DNA of 64,000 nucleotides from Streptomyces ferrugineus (GCF_015160855.1 NZ_CP063373.1:3224001-3288000), one strand, 5' to 3'; positions 1-10,295 are shown, numbered from the stretch's first letter. Translations and numbers: made by a program. Notes: a model not told the origin generated them from the sequence alone.

Positions 1-117
1 TCTTCGATGAACGTGCGGAGCCTGCCGTCTATGCGTTCGTAAGTCTTTCCCACGTCTACCGAGTATGGACGCGGGTCGTTCGTTTGTCTAAGGAATTACC
101 GGGTGTCCTTCGGGTGA
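1..117. other. No gene seen at the left edge
   Basis: About 117 bases of lower GC than the rest of the window. One frame stays open on the plus strand, but it only runs on as the shadow of the minus-strand gene that follows. No start, ribosome binding site or recognisable peptide supports a gene here. Confidence 0.5.
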
Positions 118-158
118 CCAGGGCCGCCCCGGCCGGCGTGCCAACAGGGCGGCCCTGG
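118..158 (-). terminator. Hairpin terminator for the duplicated-domain protein
   Basis: A perfect 12-bp inverted repeat (118-129, CCAGGGCCGCCC, with 147-158) lies 12 bases beyond the stop codon of the minus-strand gene. It lacks a clear T-run, which is usual for high-GC actinobacterial terminators. Confidence 0.75.
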
Positions 159-170
159 ATACCTGTCACG

Positions 171-1097
171 TCACTGGGTGAGCGTGCAGGCGGCGAACGC
201 CTCCAGTCCCTCGGGCTTCTCGGCCGCGCGGCCGATGGCGGTCTCGATGCGGTTGAGGGCGGCGACGCGCTTGTCCTCCAGGGGGCCGAGGATGGCGTTC
301 TGGACGAAGTTGGGTCCGCCCTGGCCGACGGTGTCGACGAGGCGCTGGTTGGCCTCGTCGATCTGGGTCTGGAGCTGGGCGAGGTTGCGGTCGACCTCGG
401 CCTGCGCGGACGCCGGTACGGCGGGCAGCTGGCCGGTGACGTCCGGGCAGGCGATCGAGCCGACACCGGCGTTCCCCGCGTTGCCCCCGCCGTTTCCGGC
501 GTTCCCCGCGTCGTTCCCGCTCTCCTCGCCCGCGGCGCCGCCCGCCTCGTCCTCGGCCGCCTCGGTCGGCGTGGCCTCGGCCTCGCCCGCACCGGCCCCC
601 GCCTCCTCGCCGGCCCCGGCCTCCTCGCCCGCGCCCGCCGCCGCGCCGCCGTCGGCGTTGAGGCTGCAGGCGGCGAACGCCTCCAGGCCCTCGGGCTTCT
701 CGGCCGCGCGGCCGATGGCGGTCTCGATGCGGTTGAGGGCGGCGACGCGCTTGTCCTCCAGGGGGCCGAGGATGGCGTTCTGGACGAAGTTGGGTCCGCC
801 CTGGCCGACGGTGTCGACGAGGCGCTGGTTGGCCTCGTCGATCTGGGTCTGGAGCTGGGCGAGGTTGCGGTCGACCTCGGCCTGCGCGGACGCCGGGACC
901 GCCGGCAGCTGGCCGGTGACGTCCGGGCACGAGATGGTGCCGGGACCGGCCAGGGTGCGGGCGTTCGTGTCGCTGCTCCGGGACGTCTCCCCGGCGAGCG
1001 CGAAGCCCGCGATCACCGTGCCGGACAGCGCCACCGCGGCGGCGCCGCCGATGAACGCGACGCGACGCTTGTTGTACTTCGGAAGAGCCCTGGACAT
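171..1097 (-). CDS. Secreted or membrane-anchored protein with duplicated domain
   Basis: A 308-residue protein of unknown function. Residues about 14-36 form a hydrophobic signal or anchor after a basic start (KYNKRR). Two nearly identical ~90-residue domains follow (about 55-145 and 213-305). Each begins CPDVTGQLPAVPA, contains two conserved cysteines and a predicted helical stretch (EVDRNLAQLQTQIDEANQRL), and ends near a Cys. They are joined by a ~65-residue linker rich in Ala, Gly and Glu. At DNA level the copies are offset by exactly 480 bases. The ATG at 1097 is preceded by GAGG. Signal and export are inferred from composition. I do not recognise the domain, and no neighbour suggests a pathway. 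Confidence 0.8.
   Translation of the reverse strand: MSRALPKYNKRRVAFIGGAAAVALSGTVIAGFALAGETSRSSDTNARTLAGPGTISCPDVTGQLPAVPASAQAEVDRNLAQLQTQIDEANQRLVDTVGQGGPNFVQNAILGPLEDKRVAALNRIETAIGRAAEKPEGLEAFAACSLNADGGAAAGAGEEAGAGEEAGAGAGEAEATPTEAAEDEAGGAAGEESGNDAGNAGNGGGNAGNAGVGSIACPDVTGQLPAVPASAQAEVDRNLAQLQTQIDEANQRLVDTVGQGGPNFVQNAILGPLEDKRVAALNRIETAIGRAAEKPEGLEAFAACTLTQ
186..929. repeat. Near-identical direct repeat inside one gene (186-449 and 666-929)
   Basis: Two ~264-bp copies lie 480 bases (160 codons) apart. They match almost base for base, including third codon positions, over about 230 bases and diverge only at the edges. Such identity implies a recent duplication or ongoing gene conversion within the gene. 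Confidence 0.9.
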
Positions 1098-1223
1098 GCG
1101 GATGCCTCACTCGGGTTCGGGTGTCGTCGTTTACGAACGCGGCGCCTGCGTTCGGCGAGAGGTACGGGTAAGCGGTTTCCCGCGTTCAAAGAGTGCTCGG
1201 ATTTCCGTCACCGCGAGCCCGGA

Positions 1224-2793
<1,570 letters not shown>

Positions 2794-2881
2794 CAGGCAC
2801 CGCCCTCAAGCCCTCGGGCGAAGGTCATCACGGGTTACGTTGGTCGCAAGCCGTACCGGAACCGACCGAACGGAGCCCGCG

Positions 2882-3853
2882 ATGCCCTTCGCCCGACTGG
2901 CAACAGCGACGACACCCACCTGCCACATCGGCCTCGGCCTCGCCGCGATCGGTCGCCCCGGCTACATCAACCTCGGCCGGGACCAGGACCTCGGGGACAA
3001 CCGCGGCGTCGAGACGCTGCGCACCCGCACCCACGAACTCCTCGACGCCGCCTACGCCCAGGGCGTCCGCTACTTCGACGCGGCCCGCTCCTACGGCCGC
3101 TCCGAGGAGTTCCTCGCCGACTGGCTGAGCACCCGCCCCGATCTCGACGACGTGGTCATCGGCAGCAAATGGGGCTACACCTACACCGCCGGCTGGACCA
3201 CCGACGCCGAGAAGCACGAGGTCAAGGACCACAGCCTGCAGGCGTACGAGCGTCAGCGCGCCGAGTCCGACGCCCTGCTCGGCGACCGGCTCGACCTCTA
3301 CCAGATCCACTCGGTGACCCCGGACAGCCCCGCCCTCACCGACAAGGACCTGCACGCGAGGCTCGCCGAAGCCGCCGCCCAGGGCCTCACCGTCGGCTTC
3401 TCCACCAGCGGCCCCGCCCAGGCCGACGCCATCCGCGCCGCCCTCGCCGTGACCGTCGACGGCGAGCCGCTCTTCCGCACCGTGCAGTCGACGTACAACG
3501 CCCTGGAGACCTCGGCCGCCCCCGCCCTCGCCGAGGCCCACGAGGCCGGGCTCACGGTGATCGTCAAGGAGGGCATGGCCAACGGCCGCCTCGCGGACCC
3601 GTACGCGCCGGACGCGCTGAAGTCGGTGGCCGAGGAGACGTCCCTGGGCTGTGACGCCGTGGCCCTCGCGCTGATCCTGCGCCAGCCCTGGGCCGGTGTG
3701 GTCCTGTCCGGCGCCGCGACGACCGTACAGCTCGCGTCCAACCTGCACGCCGCCGTCGTCGACCTCGACGAGGAGCAGGTGGAGCGGCTCGCGTCGCTCG
3801 TGGAGGAACCGGGCGCGTACTGGGAGCGGCGCGGGCAACTGCCCTGGCACTGA
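2882..3853 (+). CDS. Aldo/keto reductase
   Basis: A 323-residue NAD(P)H-dependent oxidoreductase of the aldo/keto reductase superfamily. The expected tetrad regions are visible: FDAARSYGRSEEFL (Asp and Tyr), GSKWGY (Lys) and YQIHSV (His), followed by the C-terminal cofactor part ending in IVKEGMANGR and LSGAAT. It fits the family length for cytosolic sugar or aldehyde reductases, but the substrate cannot be read from sequence. The ATG at 2882 has CGGAG 6 bases upstream. An upstream in-frame ATG at 2840 lacks a good site. The next gene, a TetR repressor, starts 80 bases downstream with its own promoter, so co-regulation is uncertain. Confidence 0.9.
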   Translation: MPFARLATATTPTCHIGLGLAAIGRPGYINLGRDQDLGDNRGVETLRTRTHELLDAAYAQGVRYFDAARSYGRSEEFLADWLSTRPDLDDVVIGSKWGYTYTAGWTTDAEKHEVKDHSLQAYERQRAESDALLGDRLDLYQIHSVTPDSPALTDKDLHARLAEAAAQGLTVGFSTSGPAQADAIRAALAVTVDGEPLFRTVQSTYNALETSAAPALAEAHEAGLTVIVKEGMANGRLADPYAPDALKSVAEETSLGCDAVALALILRQPWAGVVLSGAATTVQLASNLHAAVVDLDEEQVERLASLVEEPGAYWERRGQLPWH

Positions 3854-3896
3854 GACACCTCCCGTGGAAGGGGTTGTGAGCTCTGTACGCCTTGAA

Positions 3897-3934
3897 TGAG
3901 ACATGAATGTCTCACATGGGCTATGGTTGTCTCA
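3897..3934 (+). promoter_or_regulatory. tetR promoter and palindromic operator
   Basis: TGAGACAT-GA-ATGTCTCA (3897-3914) is a palindrome with perfect 8-bp arms, and its TGTCTCA half-site recurs at 3928-3934. A -10 TATGGT (3922-3927) ends 6 bases before the ATG at 3934, so the transcript is probably leaderless. The palindrome just upstream of the -10 is a good candidate for autoregulation by the TetR protein. Confidence 0.6.
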
Positions 3935-4485
3935 TGGCCGTCGGCCGTGACCACGTACTGCGCACCGCCGCAGCCCTGCTGACCCGCAAATCCACCGCGA
4001 CCATGGACGAGGTCGCCAAGGCGGCCGGGATCAGCCGGGCCACGCTGCACCGGCAGTTCGCCGGGCGGGACGCTCTCGTCCGGGCGCTGGAGACGCTCGG
4101 CATCGCCGAATGCGAGGCGGCGGTGGAGGCGGCGCGGCTGGACGAGGGGCCGGCACGTGACGCCGTACGACGTCTCGTCCGCGAGATCGAGTCCGCCGCC
4201 GGTCTGCTCGCCTTCCTCTACACCGAGAACCAGCTGTTCGAGGGCGAGGAACAGAACGAGGGCTGGTCGAGGATCGACGGTCGTATCGCCGCGCTGTTCC
4301 GGCGCGGCCAGGAGAACGGCGAGTTCCGGATCGATCTCACGCCCGTGTGGCTGACCGAGGCCCTGTTCGGGCTGCTCGCCTCCGGCGCCTGGGTCGTGCA
4401 GAGCGGCAAGGTCGCCCCCAACGACTTCCACTACATGACCGTCGAGCTGCTGCTCGGCGGCGCGCTCAGAAGAGAGGAATCATGA
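3934..4485 (+). CDS. TetR family transcriptional repressor
   Basis: A 183-residue DNA-binding regulator. The N-terminal helix-turn-helix is clear at about residues 8-50 (TMDEVAKAAGISRATLHRQF), with the typical TetR RDALV continuation. The C-terminal ligand domain is not close to any I know. Its stop overlaps the ATG of the efflux gene (ATGA), so the pair is translationally coupled, and it most likely represses its own operon until a pump substrate binds. I chose the ATG at 3934 as a leaderless start: no Shine-Dalgarno precedes it, a -10 lies 6 bases upstream, and the earlier in-frame ATG at 3907 falls inside the operator. Confidence 0.9.
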   Translation: MAVGRDHVLRTAAALLTRKSTATMDEVAKAAGISRATLHRQFAGRDALVRALETLGIAECEAAVEAARLDEGPARDAVRRLVREIESAAGLLAFLYTENQLFEGEEQNEGWSRIDGRIAALFRRGQENGEFRIDLTPVWLTEALFGLLASGAWVVQSGKVAPNDFHYMTVELLLGGALRREES

Positions 4486-6008
4486 CCAGCACCCTGCAGC
4501 CCGCGACCACGACCGAGGCGGTGACCAAGCGCCCCGGCCGTTGGCTGGCGCTGTCCGTCCTCGTGCTCGCCGTGCTGCTGGTGGCCGTCGACGCGACCGT
4601 CCTCGGTCTCGCGACCCCCTATATCAGCGAGGACCTGAAGCCCTCCGGCACCCAGCTCCTGTGGATCGGCGACGTCTACTCCTTCGTGATCGCCGGACTG
4701 CTCGTGTCCATGGGCAGCCTCGGCGACCGCATCGGCCGCAAGCGGATCCTGCTCGTCGGCGCCACGGCGTTCGGCGCGATATCCGTCCTCAACGCCTATG
4801 CGACGACACCGGAGACGATGATCGTCGCCCGGGCCCTGCTCGGTGTCGCGGGCGCGACCCTGATGCCCGCGACCCTCGCCCTGATCCGCAACCTCTTCCA
4901 CGACCCGCGCGAACGCAGCCTCGCCGTCGGCATCTGGGGCGCCACCGCCTCCGCCGGTACGGCCGTCGGCCCCATCGTCGGCGGCTTCCTGCTCGAGCAC
5001 TTCTGGTGGGGCTCGGTCTTCCTGATCAACCTGCCGGTGATGGCGGTCCTGGTCCTCGTCGGCAGCAAGCTGCTCCCCGAGTCGCGCAACCCCGACCCCG
5101 GCCCCTGGGACATGATCAGCGTCGCCCTGTCGCTCGTCGGCATGATCGGCGTCGTCTACGCGGTCAAGGAAGCGGCCGCACACGGCTTCACCTGGACCAC
5201 CCTCACCGCCGGCCTGCTGGGTGCGGCCGCGCTGTACGGCTTCGTCCGCCGCCAGCTCACGCTGCCGACCCCGCTGCTGGACATGCGGCTGTTCCGCAGC
5301 CGTGGCTTCAGCGGCGCGGTGCTGGCCGACCTGCTGACCATCCTGGGCCTGTCCGGCCTGGTGTTCTTCCTCTCCCAGTTCCTGCAACTCGTGCAGGGCA
5401 GGGGCCCGTTGGAGGCGGGCCTGGCCGAACTGCCCGCCGCGATCGGTGCGGTGGCGGCCGGCCTGATCGCCGGCCGCGCGGCCCGCCGCTTCTCGGTACG
5501 GGCCGTGGTCTCCGGCGGCCTCGCGGCGATCGGCCTCGCCCTGGCGGTGCTGACGGTGATCGACCGCTCGACGGGGTACCCCGTGCTGGGTGCGGCCCTG
5601 CTGGTGGTCGGCGTCGGCGCGGGCTTCTCGTTCACGGTGACCTCGGACGTGATCCTGTCCTCGGTTCCGAAGGAACAGGCGGGCGCGGCGTCGGCGGCGT
5701 CGGAGACGGCGTACGAGCTGGGCGCGGCGCTCGGCATCGCCGTACTGGGTTCCATCGTGACGGGCGTGTACCGCGACTTCACGGGCCCGGCGGGCACTCC
5801 GGCCGAGGCCCACGAATCGCTGGGCGGCGCGGTGGAGGCGGCGGCGGGGATGCCGGCGCAGCCGGCGGGGGCGATGCTGGAGGCGGCGCGGAGTTCCTTC
5901 GTGGACGGCCTGGCACTCGCGTCGGGCGTCGGAGCCGCGGTGTTGCTCGCTGCGGCACTGGCAGCATGGTTCCTCCTCCGCGACCAACGGCTCGACAACG
6001 CCGTGTAG
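4482..6008 (+). CDS. MFS multidrug efflux transporter (DHA2, 14-TM type)
   Basis: A 508-residue inner-membrane drug:proton antiporter. Motif A (GSLGDRIGRKR, about residues 70-80) and the motif C-like stretch GATASAGTAVGPIVGG mark the drug/H+ antiporter group. About 14 hydrophobic segments and the VAVDATVLGLATPYI opening match the DHA2 subfamily (LfrA, SmvA, QacA relatives). The start overlaps the tetR stop by ATGA. Context suggests inducible export of a toxic cationic or dye-like compound, but the substrate is unknown. Confidence 0.92.
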   Translation: MTSTLQPATTTEAVTKRPGRWLALSVLVLAVLLVAVDATVLGLATPYISEDLKPSGTQLLWIGDVYSFVIAGLLVSMGSLGDRIGRKRILLVGATAFGAISVLNAYATTPETMIVARALLGVAGATLMPATLALIRNLFHDPRERSLAVGIWGATASAGTAVGPIVGGFLLEHFWWGSVFLINLPVMAVLVLVGSKLLPESRNPDPGPWDMISVALSLVGMIGVVYAVKEAAAHGFTWTTLTAGLLGAAALYGFVRRQLTLPTPLLDMRLFRSRGFSGAVLADLLTILGLSGLVFFLSQFLQLVQGRGPLEAGLAELPAAIGAVAAGLIAGRAARRFSVRAVVSGGLAAIGLALAVLTVIDRSTGYPVLGAALLVVGVGAGFSFTVTSDVILSSVPKEQAGAASAASETAYELGAALGIAVLGSIVTGVYRDFTGPAGTPAEAHESLGGAVEAAAGMPAQPAGAMLEAARSSFVDGLALASGVGAAVLLAAALAAWFLLRDQRLDNAV

Positions 6009-6060
6009 GGGCGCGGGGAACTGCGCGACCAGCCACGGATGACCCGCAGCCGCCGTCGCA
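6009..6060. repeat. Copy of a Streptomyces intergenic repeat
   Basis: The stretch after the MFS stop starts with GGGGCGCGGGGAACTGCGCG and continues with CCAGCCAC and CCCGCAGCCG. I remember this sequence family from between genes throughout Streptomyces chromosomes. CTGCGCGA near 6021 pairs with TCGCACAG near 6053 with one mismatch. It may act as the transcription end of the efflux operon. Confidence 0.5.
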
Positions 6061-6123
6061 CAGAAACCGCCCCCCACCATGGGCTTTAAGCCCCTTTTCG
6101 CCCCCACCTGATGCCCTTGGGCC

Positions 6124-7092
6124 ATGACCAAACAACTCGAAGAAGCCCTCTTCGAAGTCAAGCGAGTCATAGTCGGCCAGGACCGCATGGTGGAGCGCAT
6201 GTTCACCGCGGTCCTGGCCAGAGGCCACTGCCTCCTGGAGGGCGTGCCGGGCGTCGCCAAGACGCTCGCCGCGAAGACCCTCGCGAAGGTCGCCGGCGGC
6301 CGTTTCGCCCGGCTCCAGTTCACTCCGGACCTCGTCCCTTCCGACATCACCGGCACCCGGATCTACCGCCCCTCCCAGGAGGCGTTCGACATCGAGCCGG
6401 GCCCGGTGATCGCCAACGTCGTCCTCGCCGACGAGATCAACCGCGCCCCGGCCAAGGTGCAGTCCGCACTGCTGGAGGTGATGGGCGAGCACCAGGTCTC
6501 CATCGGCGGCACGACCCTCCCCGTCCCCGAGCCCTTCCTCGTCCTGGCCACCCAGAACCCGATCGAGTCCGAGGGCGTCTACCGCCTGCCCGAGGCCCAG
6601 CGCGACCGCTTCCTGCTCAAGGTGGAGGTCCCCGCCCCCACCGAACTGGAGGAGCTGGCCATCCTCTACCGGATGAGCGTCGACCCGCCCAGCCCGCGCC
6701 GGATCCTCACCCCCGAGCGGCTGGTCGCGCTCCAGCGCCGCGCGGACGAGGTGTTCGTCCACCACGCCGTCGCCGAGTACGCCGTACGGCTGGTCATCGC
6801 GAGCCGTGAACTCGCCGGTCCGGAAAGCCGGTTGGCGCACGGCGCCGGGCCGCGCGCGACGCTCGGCCTGGTCGCCGCCGCCCGTGCGCTGGCGCTGCTG
6901 CGCGGCCGGGGCTACGTCCTTCCCGAGGACGTGGGCGACCTGGCGCACGAGGTCATCGCGCACCGCCTGGTGCTCTCCTTCGACGCGCTCGCCGACGGCG
7001 TCGCCCCCGGCGAGATCGTCGACGAGGTGCTGGCCGCCGTGCAGCGGCCCCGGATCAGCCCGCGCCAGGCCGCCGAGGAGGCCGTCGCATGA
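6124..7092 (+). CDS. MoxR-type AAA+ ATPase
   Basis: A 322-residue cytosolic AAA+ chaperone-like ATPase of the MoxR family. Walker A is GVPGVAKT (residues 40-47), Walker B is VVLADEIN (about 99-106), and sensor 1 is LATQNPIE. The C-terminal lid helix bundle is present. MoxR proteins usually act with VWA proteins in maturation or activation of envelope proteins. Exactly that context follows: DUF58 overlapping by ATGA, then VWA, an HtrA protease and a two-component system. It begins 115 bases after the MFS gene. Family identity is firm, while the client is unknown. Confidence 0.93.
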   Translation: MTKQLEEALFEVKRVIVGQDRMVERMFTAVLARGHCLLEGVPGVAKTLAAKTLAKVAGGRFARLQFTPDLVPSDITGTRIYRPSQEAFDIEPGPVIANVVLADEINRAPAKVQSALLEVMGEHQVSIGGTTLPVPEPFLVLATQNPIESEGVYRLPEAQRDRFLLKVEVPAPTELEELAILYRMSVDPPSPRRILTPERLVALQRRADEVFVHHAVAEYAVRLVIASRELAGPESRLAHGAGPRATLGLVAAARALALLRGRGYVLPEDVGDLAHEVIAHRLVLSFDALADGVAPGEIVDEVLAAVQRPRISPRQAAEEAVA

Positions 7093-7997
7093 CCCCCACC
7101 CTGAGCCAACTCACCCCCGAACAGGCGTTGAAGCACCTGGAGTTGCTCTTCTCCCGGCATCCGCACGGCCTCCTCCAGGGCGACCACTCCTCCCTGCTGC
7201 CCGGCGCCGGCAGCGAGGTCTCGGAGACCCGGCCGTACGTCATCGGCGACGACGTCCGCCGGATGGACTGGAACGCCACCGCCCGCACCACCGTCCCGCA
7301 CGTCCGCCTCACCCTCGCCGACCGGGAACTCACCACCTGGATCGTGCTGGACGCCTCCGCGAGCATGGACTTCGGCACCGCCCGGATGGAGAAGCGGGAC
7401 CTCGCGGTGGGCGCGGCGTCGGCCGTCGCGTTCCTCACCGAGCGGGCCGGCAACCGGCTGGGCGCGCAGCTCACGGGGCCGTATGGCATCCGGCGCATCC
7501 CGCCCCGCACCGGGCGTCGGCATCTGCTGACGATCCTGCGCGCCGCCCTCGACCGGCCGCGCGTCGCACCCGGCGTCCCCGAGCACACCCTCGCCGACGC
7601 CCTGCGCGCCCTGCGGGTGCTGCCCGCGCCCGGCCTCGTCGCGGTCGTCTCCGACTTCCTGGAGACCGGCTGGGAACGGCCCCTGCGCACCGTGGCCCAG
7701 CGCCACCAGGTCCTCGCCGTCGAGACCGTCGACCCGCGGGAGCTGGAGCTGCCCGACGTCGGGATGCTCACCGTCGTCGACCCGGAGACCGGACGCCGGC
7801 GCGAGGTCCCCACCCACGCCCGGCGGCTGCGCGAGCGCTACGCCGCAGCCGCGCTGGAGCAGCGGGCCCTGATCAAGCGGTCCATCCGCCGCGCGGGCGC
7901 CGCGCACCTCAGGCTGCGGACCGACCGGGACTGGGTGCGGGACGTCGTGCGGTACGTCGAGGACCAGCGGCGCCGGGCGGGCGGCGGTGCCGCGTGA
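7089..7997 (+). CDS. DUF58 domain protein
   Basis: A 302-residue protein of the DUF58 family, the usual partner of MoxR ATPases. The family hallmark VIGDDVRRMDWNATAR is near residues 52-67. After it comes a degenerate von Willebrand A-like fold with WIVLDASASMDFG, in which DASAS resembles a MIDAS metal site. No membrane segment is visible, so it is probably cytosolic. It overlaps moxR by four bases (ATGA) and should be made in a coupled ratio. Its exact role in the family is not established. Confidence 0.9.
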   Translation: MTPTLSQLTPEQALKHLELLFSRHPHGLLQGDHSSLLPGAGSEVSETRPYVIGDDVRRMDWNATARTTVPHVRLTLADRELTTWIVLDASASMDFGTARMEKRDLAVGAASAVAFLTERAGNRLGAQLTGPYGIRRIPPRTGRRHLLTILRAALDRPRVAPGVPEHTLADALRALRVLPAPGLVAVVSDFLETGWERPLRTVAQRHQVLAVETVDPRELELPDVGMLTVVDPETGRRREVPTHARRLRERYAAAALEQRALIKRSIRRAGAAHLRLRTDRDWVRDVVRYVEDQRRRAGGGAA

Positions 7998-8025
7998 TGC
8001 CCACCCGGGCGGGAGAGGAGGGGCC

Positions 8026-8976
8026 ATGAACCTGCGTTCGCCGGGTTGGCTGCTGCTTCTGATACCCCTCGCCGTGCTGATCGCGGCCTATGTGCTGACG
8101 CAGCGCAGGCGGGGCCGCTACGCCGTCCGCTTCACCAACCTCGACCTGCTGGACAAGGTGGCCCCCACCCGGCCCGGCTGGCGCAAGCACCTGCCCGCCG
8201 GGGCCTTCTGCGCCACCCTCGCCCTGCTGGTGGTCGGCTTCGCCCGGCCCACCGCCGACGTCCAGGTGCCGCGCGAGCGGGCCACCATCATGGTCGCCTT
8301 CGACGTCTCCGGTTCCATGGAGGCCACCGACGTCGAACCCACCCGCATGGCGGCCGCCCAGCGCGCCGCCCTGAGGTTCGTCGACCGGCTGCCCGAGCGG
8401 TTCAACGTCGGGCTCGTGCCGTTCAGCGGCACCACCACGGTCGCCGTCCCGCCGACCACCGACCGCGAGGTGCTGCGCCGGGCCATCGAGATGCTCACCC
8501 CCGGCCAGGCCACGGCCATCGGCGACGCGGTCATCGCCTCGCGCGACGCGATCCGGCGCCTCGACCGGCAGGCCGAGACCGATCCGCCGCCCGCCCATGT
8601 CGTCCTGCTCTCCGACGGAGCCAACACCGCCGGCCGCTCGGTGGAGTCGGCGGCCGAGGAGATCGCCGCCGACCGCATCCCGGTCTCCACCATCGCCTAC
8701 GGCACCGAGGACGGGATCGTCGAGCTGCCGGGCGGCAACGTCCTGCGGGTCCCCGTCGACGGCCCCGCCCTGGAGGACCTGGCCGACCGCACCGGCGGCG
8801 ACTACCACGAGGCCGCCTCCGGAGAGGAGCTGGAGGCCGTGTACGAGGACATCGGCAGCTCCGTCGGCCATCGCACCGAGGAACGCGAGATCTGGCAGTG
8901 GTTCGTGGCCGGCGGGCTCGTCACCGCGCTGCTGGCGGCCGCGATGTCGCTGCTGTGGTTCTCGCGGCTGCCGTGA
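8026..8976 (+). CDS. VWA-domain membrane protein (BatA-like)
   Basis: A 316-residue membrane protein. Two N-terminal hydrophobic helices (about residues 5-25 and 49-66) flank a short loop, and a VWA domain follows with an intact MIDAS motif DVSGSM near residue 93. The C-terminus ends in one more helix (about 292-312). This topology matches BatA/BatB-type proteins encoded next to moxR in many bacteria. The ATG at 8026 has GAGAGGAGGGG just upstream. A metal-dependent protein-protein contact with the MoxR machinery is the likely role. Confidence 0.88.
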   Translation: MNLRSPGWLLLLIPLAVLIAAYVLTQRRRGRYAVRFTNLDLLDKVAPTRPGWRKHLPAGAFCATLALLVVGFARPTADVQVPRERATIMVAFDVSGSMEATDVEPTRMAAAQRAALRFVDRLPERFNVGLVPFSGTTTVAVPPTTDREVLRRAIEMLTPGQATAIGDAVIASRDAIRRLDRQAETDPPPAHVVLLSDGANTAGRSVESAAEEIAADRIPVSTIAYGTEDGIVELPGGNVLRVPVDGPALEDLADRTGGDYHEAASGEELEAVYEDIGSSVGHRTEEREIWQWFVAGGLVTALLAAAMSLLWFSRLP

Positions 8977-9022
8977 GCCCACTGACCGACGCACCGACCT
9001 GACCGACCGAGGAGCAAGGACA

Positions 9023-10282
9023 GTGACCGACGCACAGCATCCCGGCTCGCCCACGCCCCCGGCCTCGGCCGACCCGACCCACCCGCGCGGCCGTGCGGAA
9101 CCGACGAGCCCGAGCCCTCTGGGCGACTCGCCCGGCCCGGACGCGGCCGACCCGACCCACCCGCGCGGCCGTGCGGAACCGACGAGCCCGAGCCCTCTGG
9201 GCGACTCGCCCGGCCCGGACGCGGCCGACCCGACCCACCCGCGCGGCCGTGCGGAACCGACGAGCCCGAGCCCTCTGGGCGACTCGCCCGGCCCGGACGC
9301 GGCCGACCCGACCCACCCGCGCGGCCGTGCGGAACCGACGAGCCCGAGTCCCCTGGGCGACTCGCCCGGCCCGGACGCGGCCGCCCCACCGGCCCACACC
9401 GCCGCGGGCCACCATGGCCTCGGGAAACCCCGTGGTCCCTCCTTCCTGCCCGGCCGGCGCCCCGACCCCCTCGTCCCGCCACCCGCGACACGCGCCGCAC
9501 CCTCCCCGCCCGCCGCTCACATCGCCCCGCAGCCTGCGGGGCCTCGCCCACCACGCGCCAACCGCACCGGCCGCCCCCTGATCACCATGATTCTGGCCGC
9601 CGTCCTCGCCGGCGGAGCCGCCGGATACGCGGCCGGCGCTCTCGGCGACGACGACCCCACCGCCCCGGCCGCCTCCCGCGCCCCCGGCGATCTGGAGACC
9701 GTGGCCGCGCAGGTCCTGCCCAGCGTGGTCTCCGTCCGGACCGGCGAGGGGCAGGGCTCCGGGTTCGTCTTCGACGAGCGGGGCAGAATCCTCACCAACG
9801 CCCATGTCGTGGCCGGGAGTTCGCAGGTGTCCGTGGAACTGCAGGACGGTCGCCGGCTGAGCGCGCAGGTGATCGGCGACGACCCCGCGCACGACGTGGC
9901 CGTACTGGAACCCGAGACCTCGCGCGGGCTGCGGGCCGCCGAACTCGCCACCGGCGCCCGGCCCGCCGTCGGCGACACCGTCCTCGCCATCGGCTCCCCG
10001 CTCGGCCTCAGCGGCACCGTCACCTCGGGCATCGTCAGCGCCCTCGACCGCTCCGTGCGCCTCGGCGACGACGGCGGCCGGCGTCCCGCCCTGCAGACCG
10101 ACGCCTCGATCAACCCCGGCAACTCCGGCGGACCGCTGGTCGACGACGAGGGACGGGTCATCGGCATCAACACGGCCATCGCGACGTTGGACCAGCAGAG
10201 GGCCGGCTCCATCGGCATCGGCTTCGCCATCCCCGTGGCCGACGCGGCGGCCGCCGCCCGCACCATCATCGACGGAGGATGA
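9023..10282 (+). CDS. HtrA/trypsin-like serine protease with tandem-repeat N-terminus
   Basis: A 419-residue membrane-anchored serine protease. Residues 1-185 are cytoplasmic, Pro/Ser/Arg-rich and disordered, with four copies of a 26-residue repeat (residues 16-119). One transmembrane helix follows at about 188-212, then an HtrA-like chymotrypsin fold outside. The triad is visible: His261 (TNAHVV), Asp291 (HDVAVLE) and Ser368 (GNSGGPL). The protein ends right after the protease domain, so the PDZ domain of classical HtrA/DegP is absent. The GTG at 9023 has GAGGAGCAAGGA upstream. It lies in the MoxR/VWA block and 13 bases before a response regulator, which suggests envelope quality control. 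Confidence 0.88.
   Translation: MTDAQHPGSPTPPASADPTHPRGRAEPTSPSPLGDSPGPDAADPTHPRGRAEPTSPSPLGDSPGPDAADPTHPRGRAEPTSPSPLGDSPGPDAADPTHPRGRAEPTSPSPLGDSPGPDAAAPPAHTAAGHHGLGKPRGPSFLPGRRPDPLVPPPATRAAPSPPAAHIAPQPAGPRPPRANRTGRPLITMILAAVLAGGAAGYAAGALGDDDPTAPAASRAPGDLETVAAQVLPSVVSVRTGEGQGSGFVFDERGRILTNAHVVAGSSQVSVELQDGRRLSAQVIGDDPAHDVAVLEPETSRGLRAAELATGARPAVGDTVLAIGSPLGLSGTVTSGIVSALDRSVRLGDDGGRRPALQTDASINPGNSGGPLVDDEGRVIGINTAIATLDQQRAGSIGIGFAIPVADAAAAARTIIDGG
9068..9379. repeat. Four tandem 78-bp repeats inside the protease gene
   Basis: Units start at 9068, 9146, 9224 and 9302. The first three are base-identical and the fourth differs by two substitutions (AGTCCCCTG for AGCCCTCTG). Each encodes 26 residues beginning ADPTHPRGR and ending SPGPDA. 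The period is a multiple of three, so copy-number change keeps the frame. Confidence 0.95.
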
Positions 10283-10295
10283 CAGGGGGCAGATC

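Noticed and set aside
9068..9379. CRISPR-like array
   Set aside because: The repeats are directly adjacent with no variable spacers, and they are in-frame coding repeats inside a protease gene.
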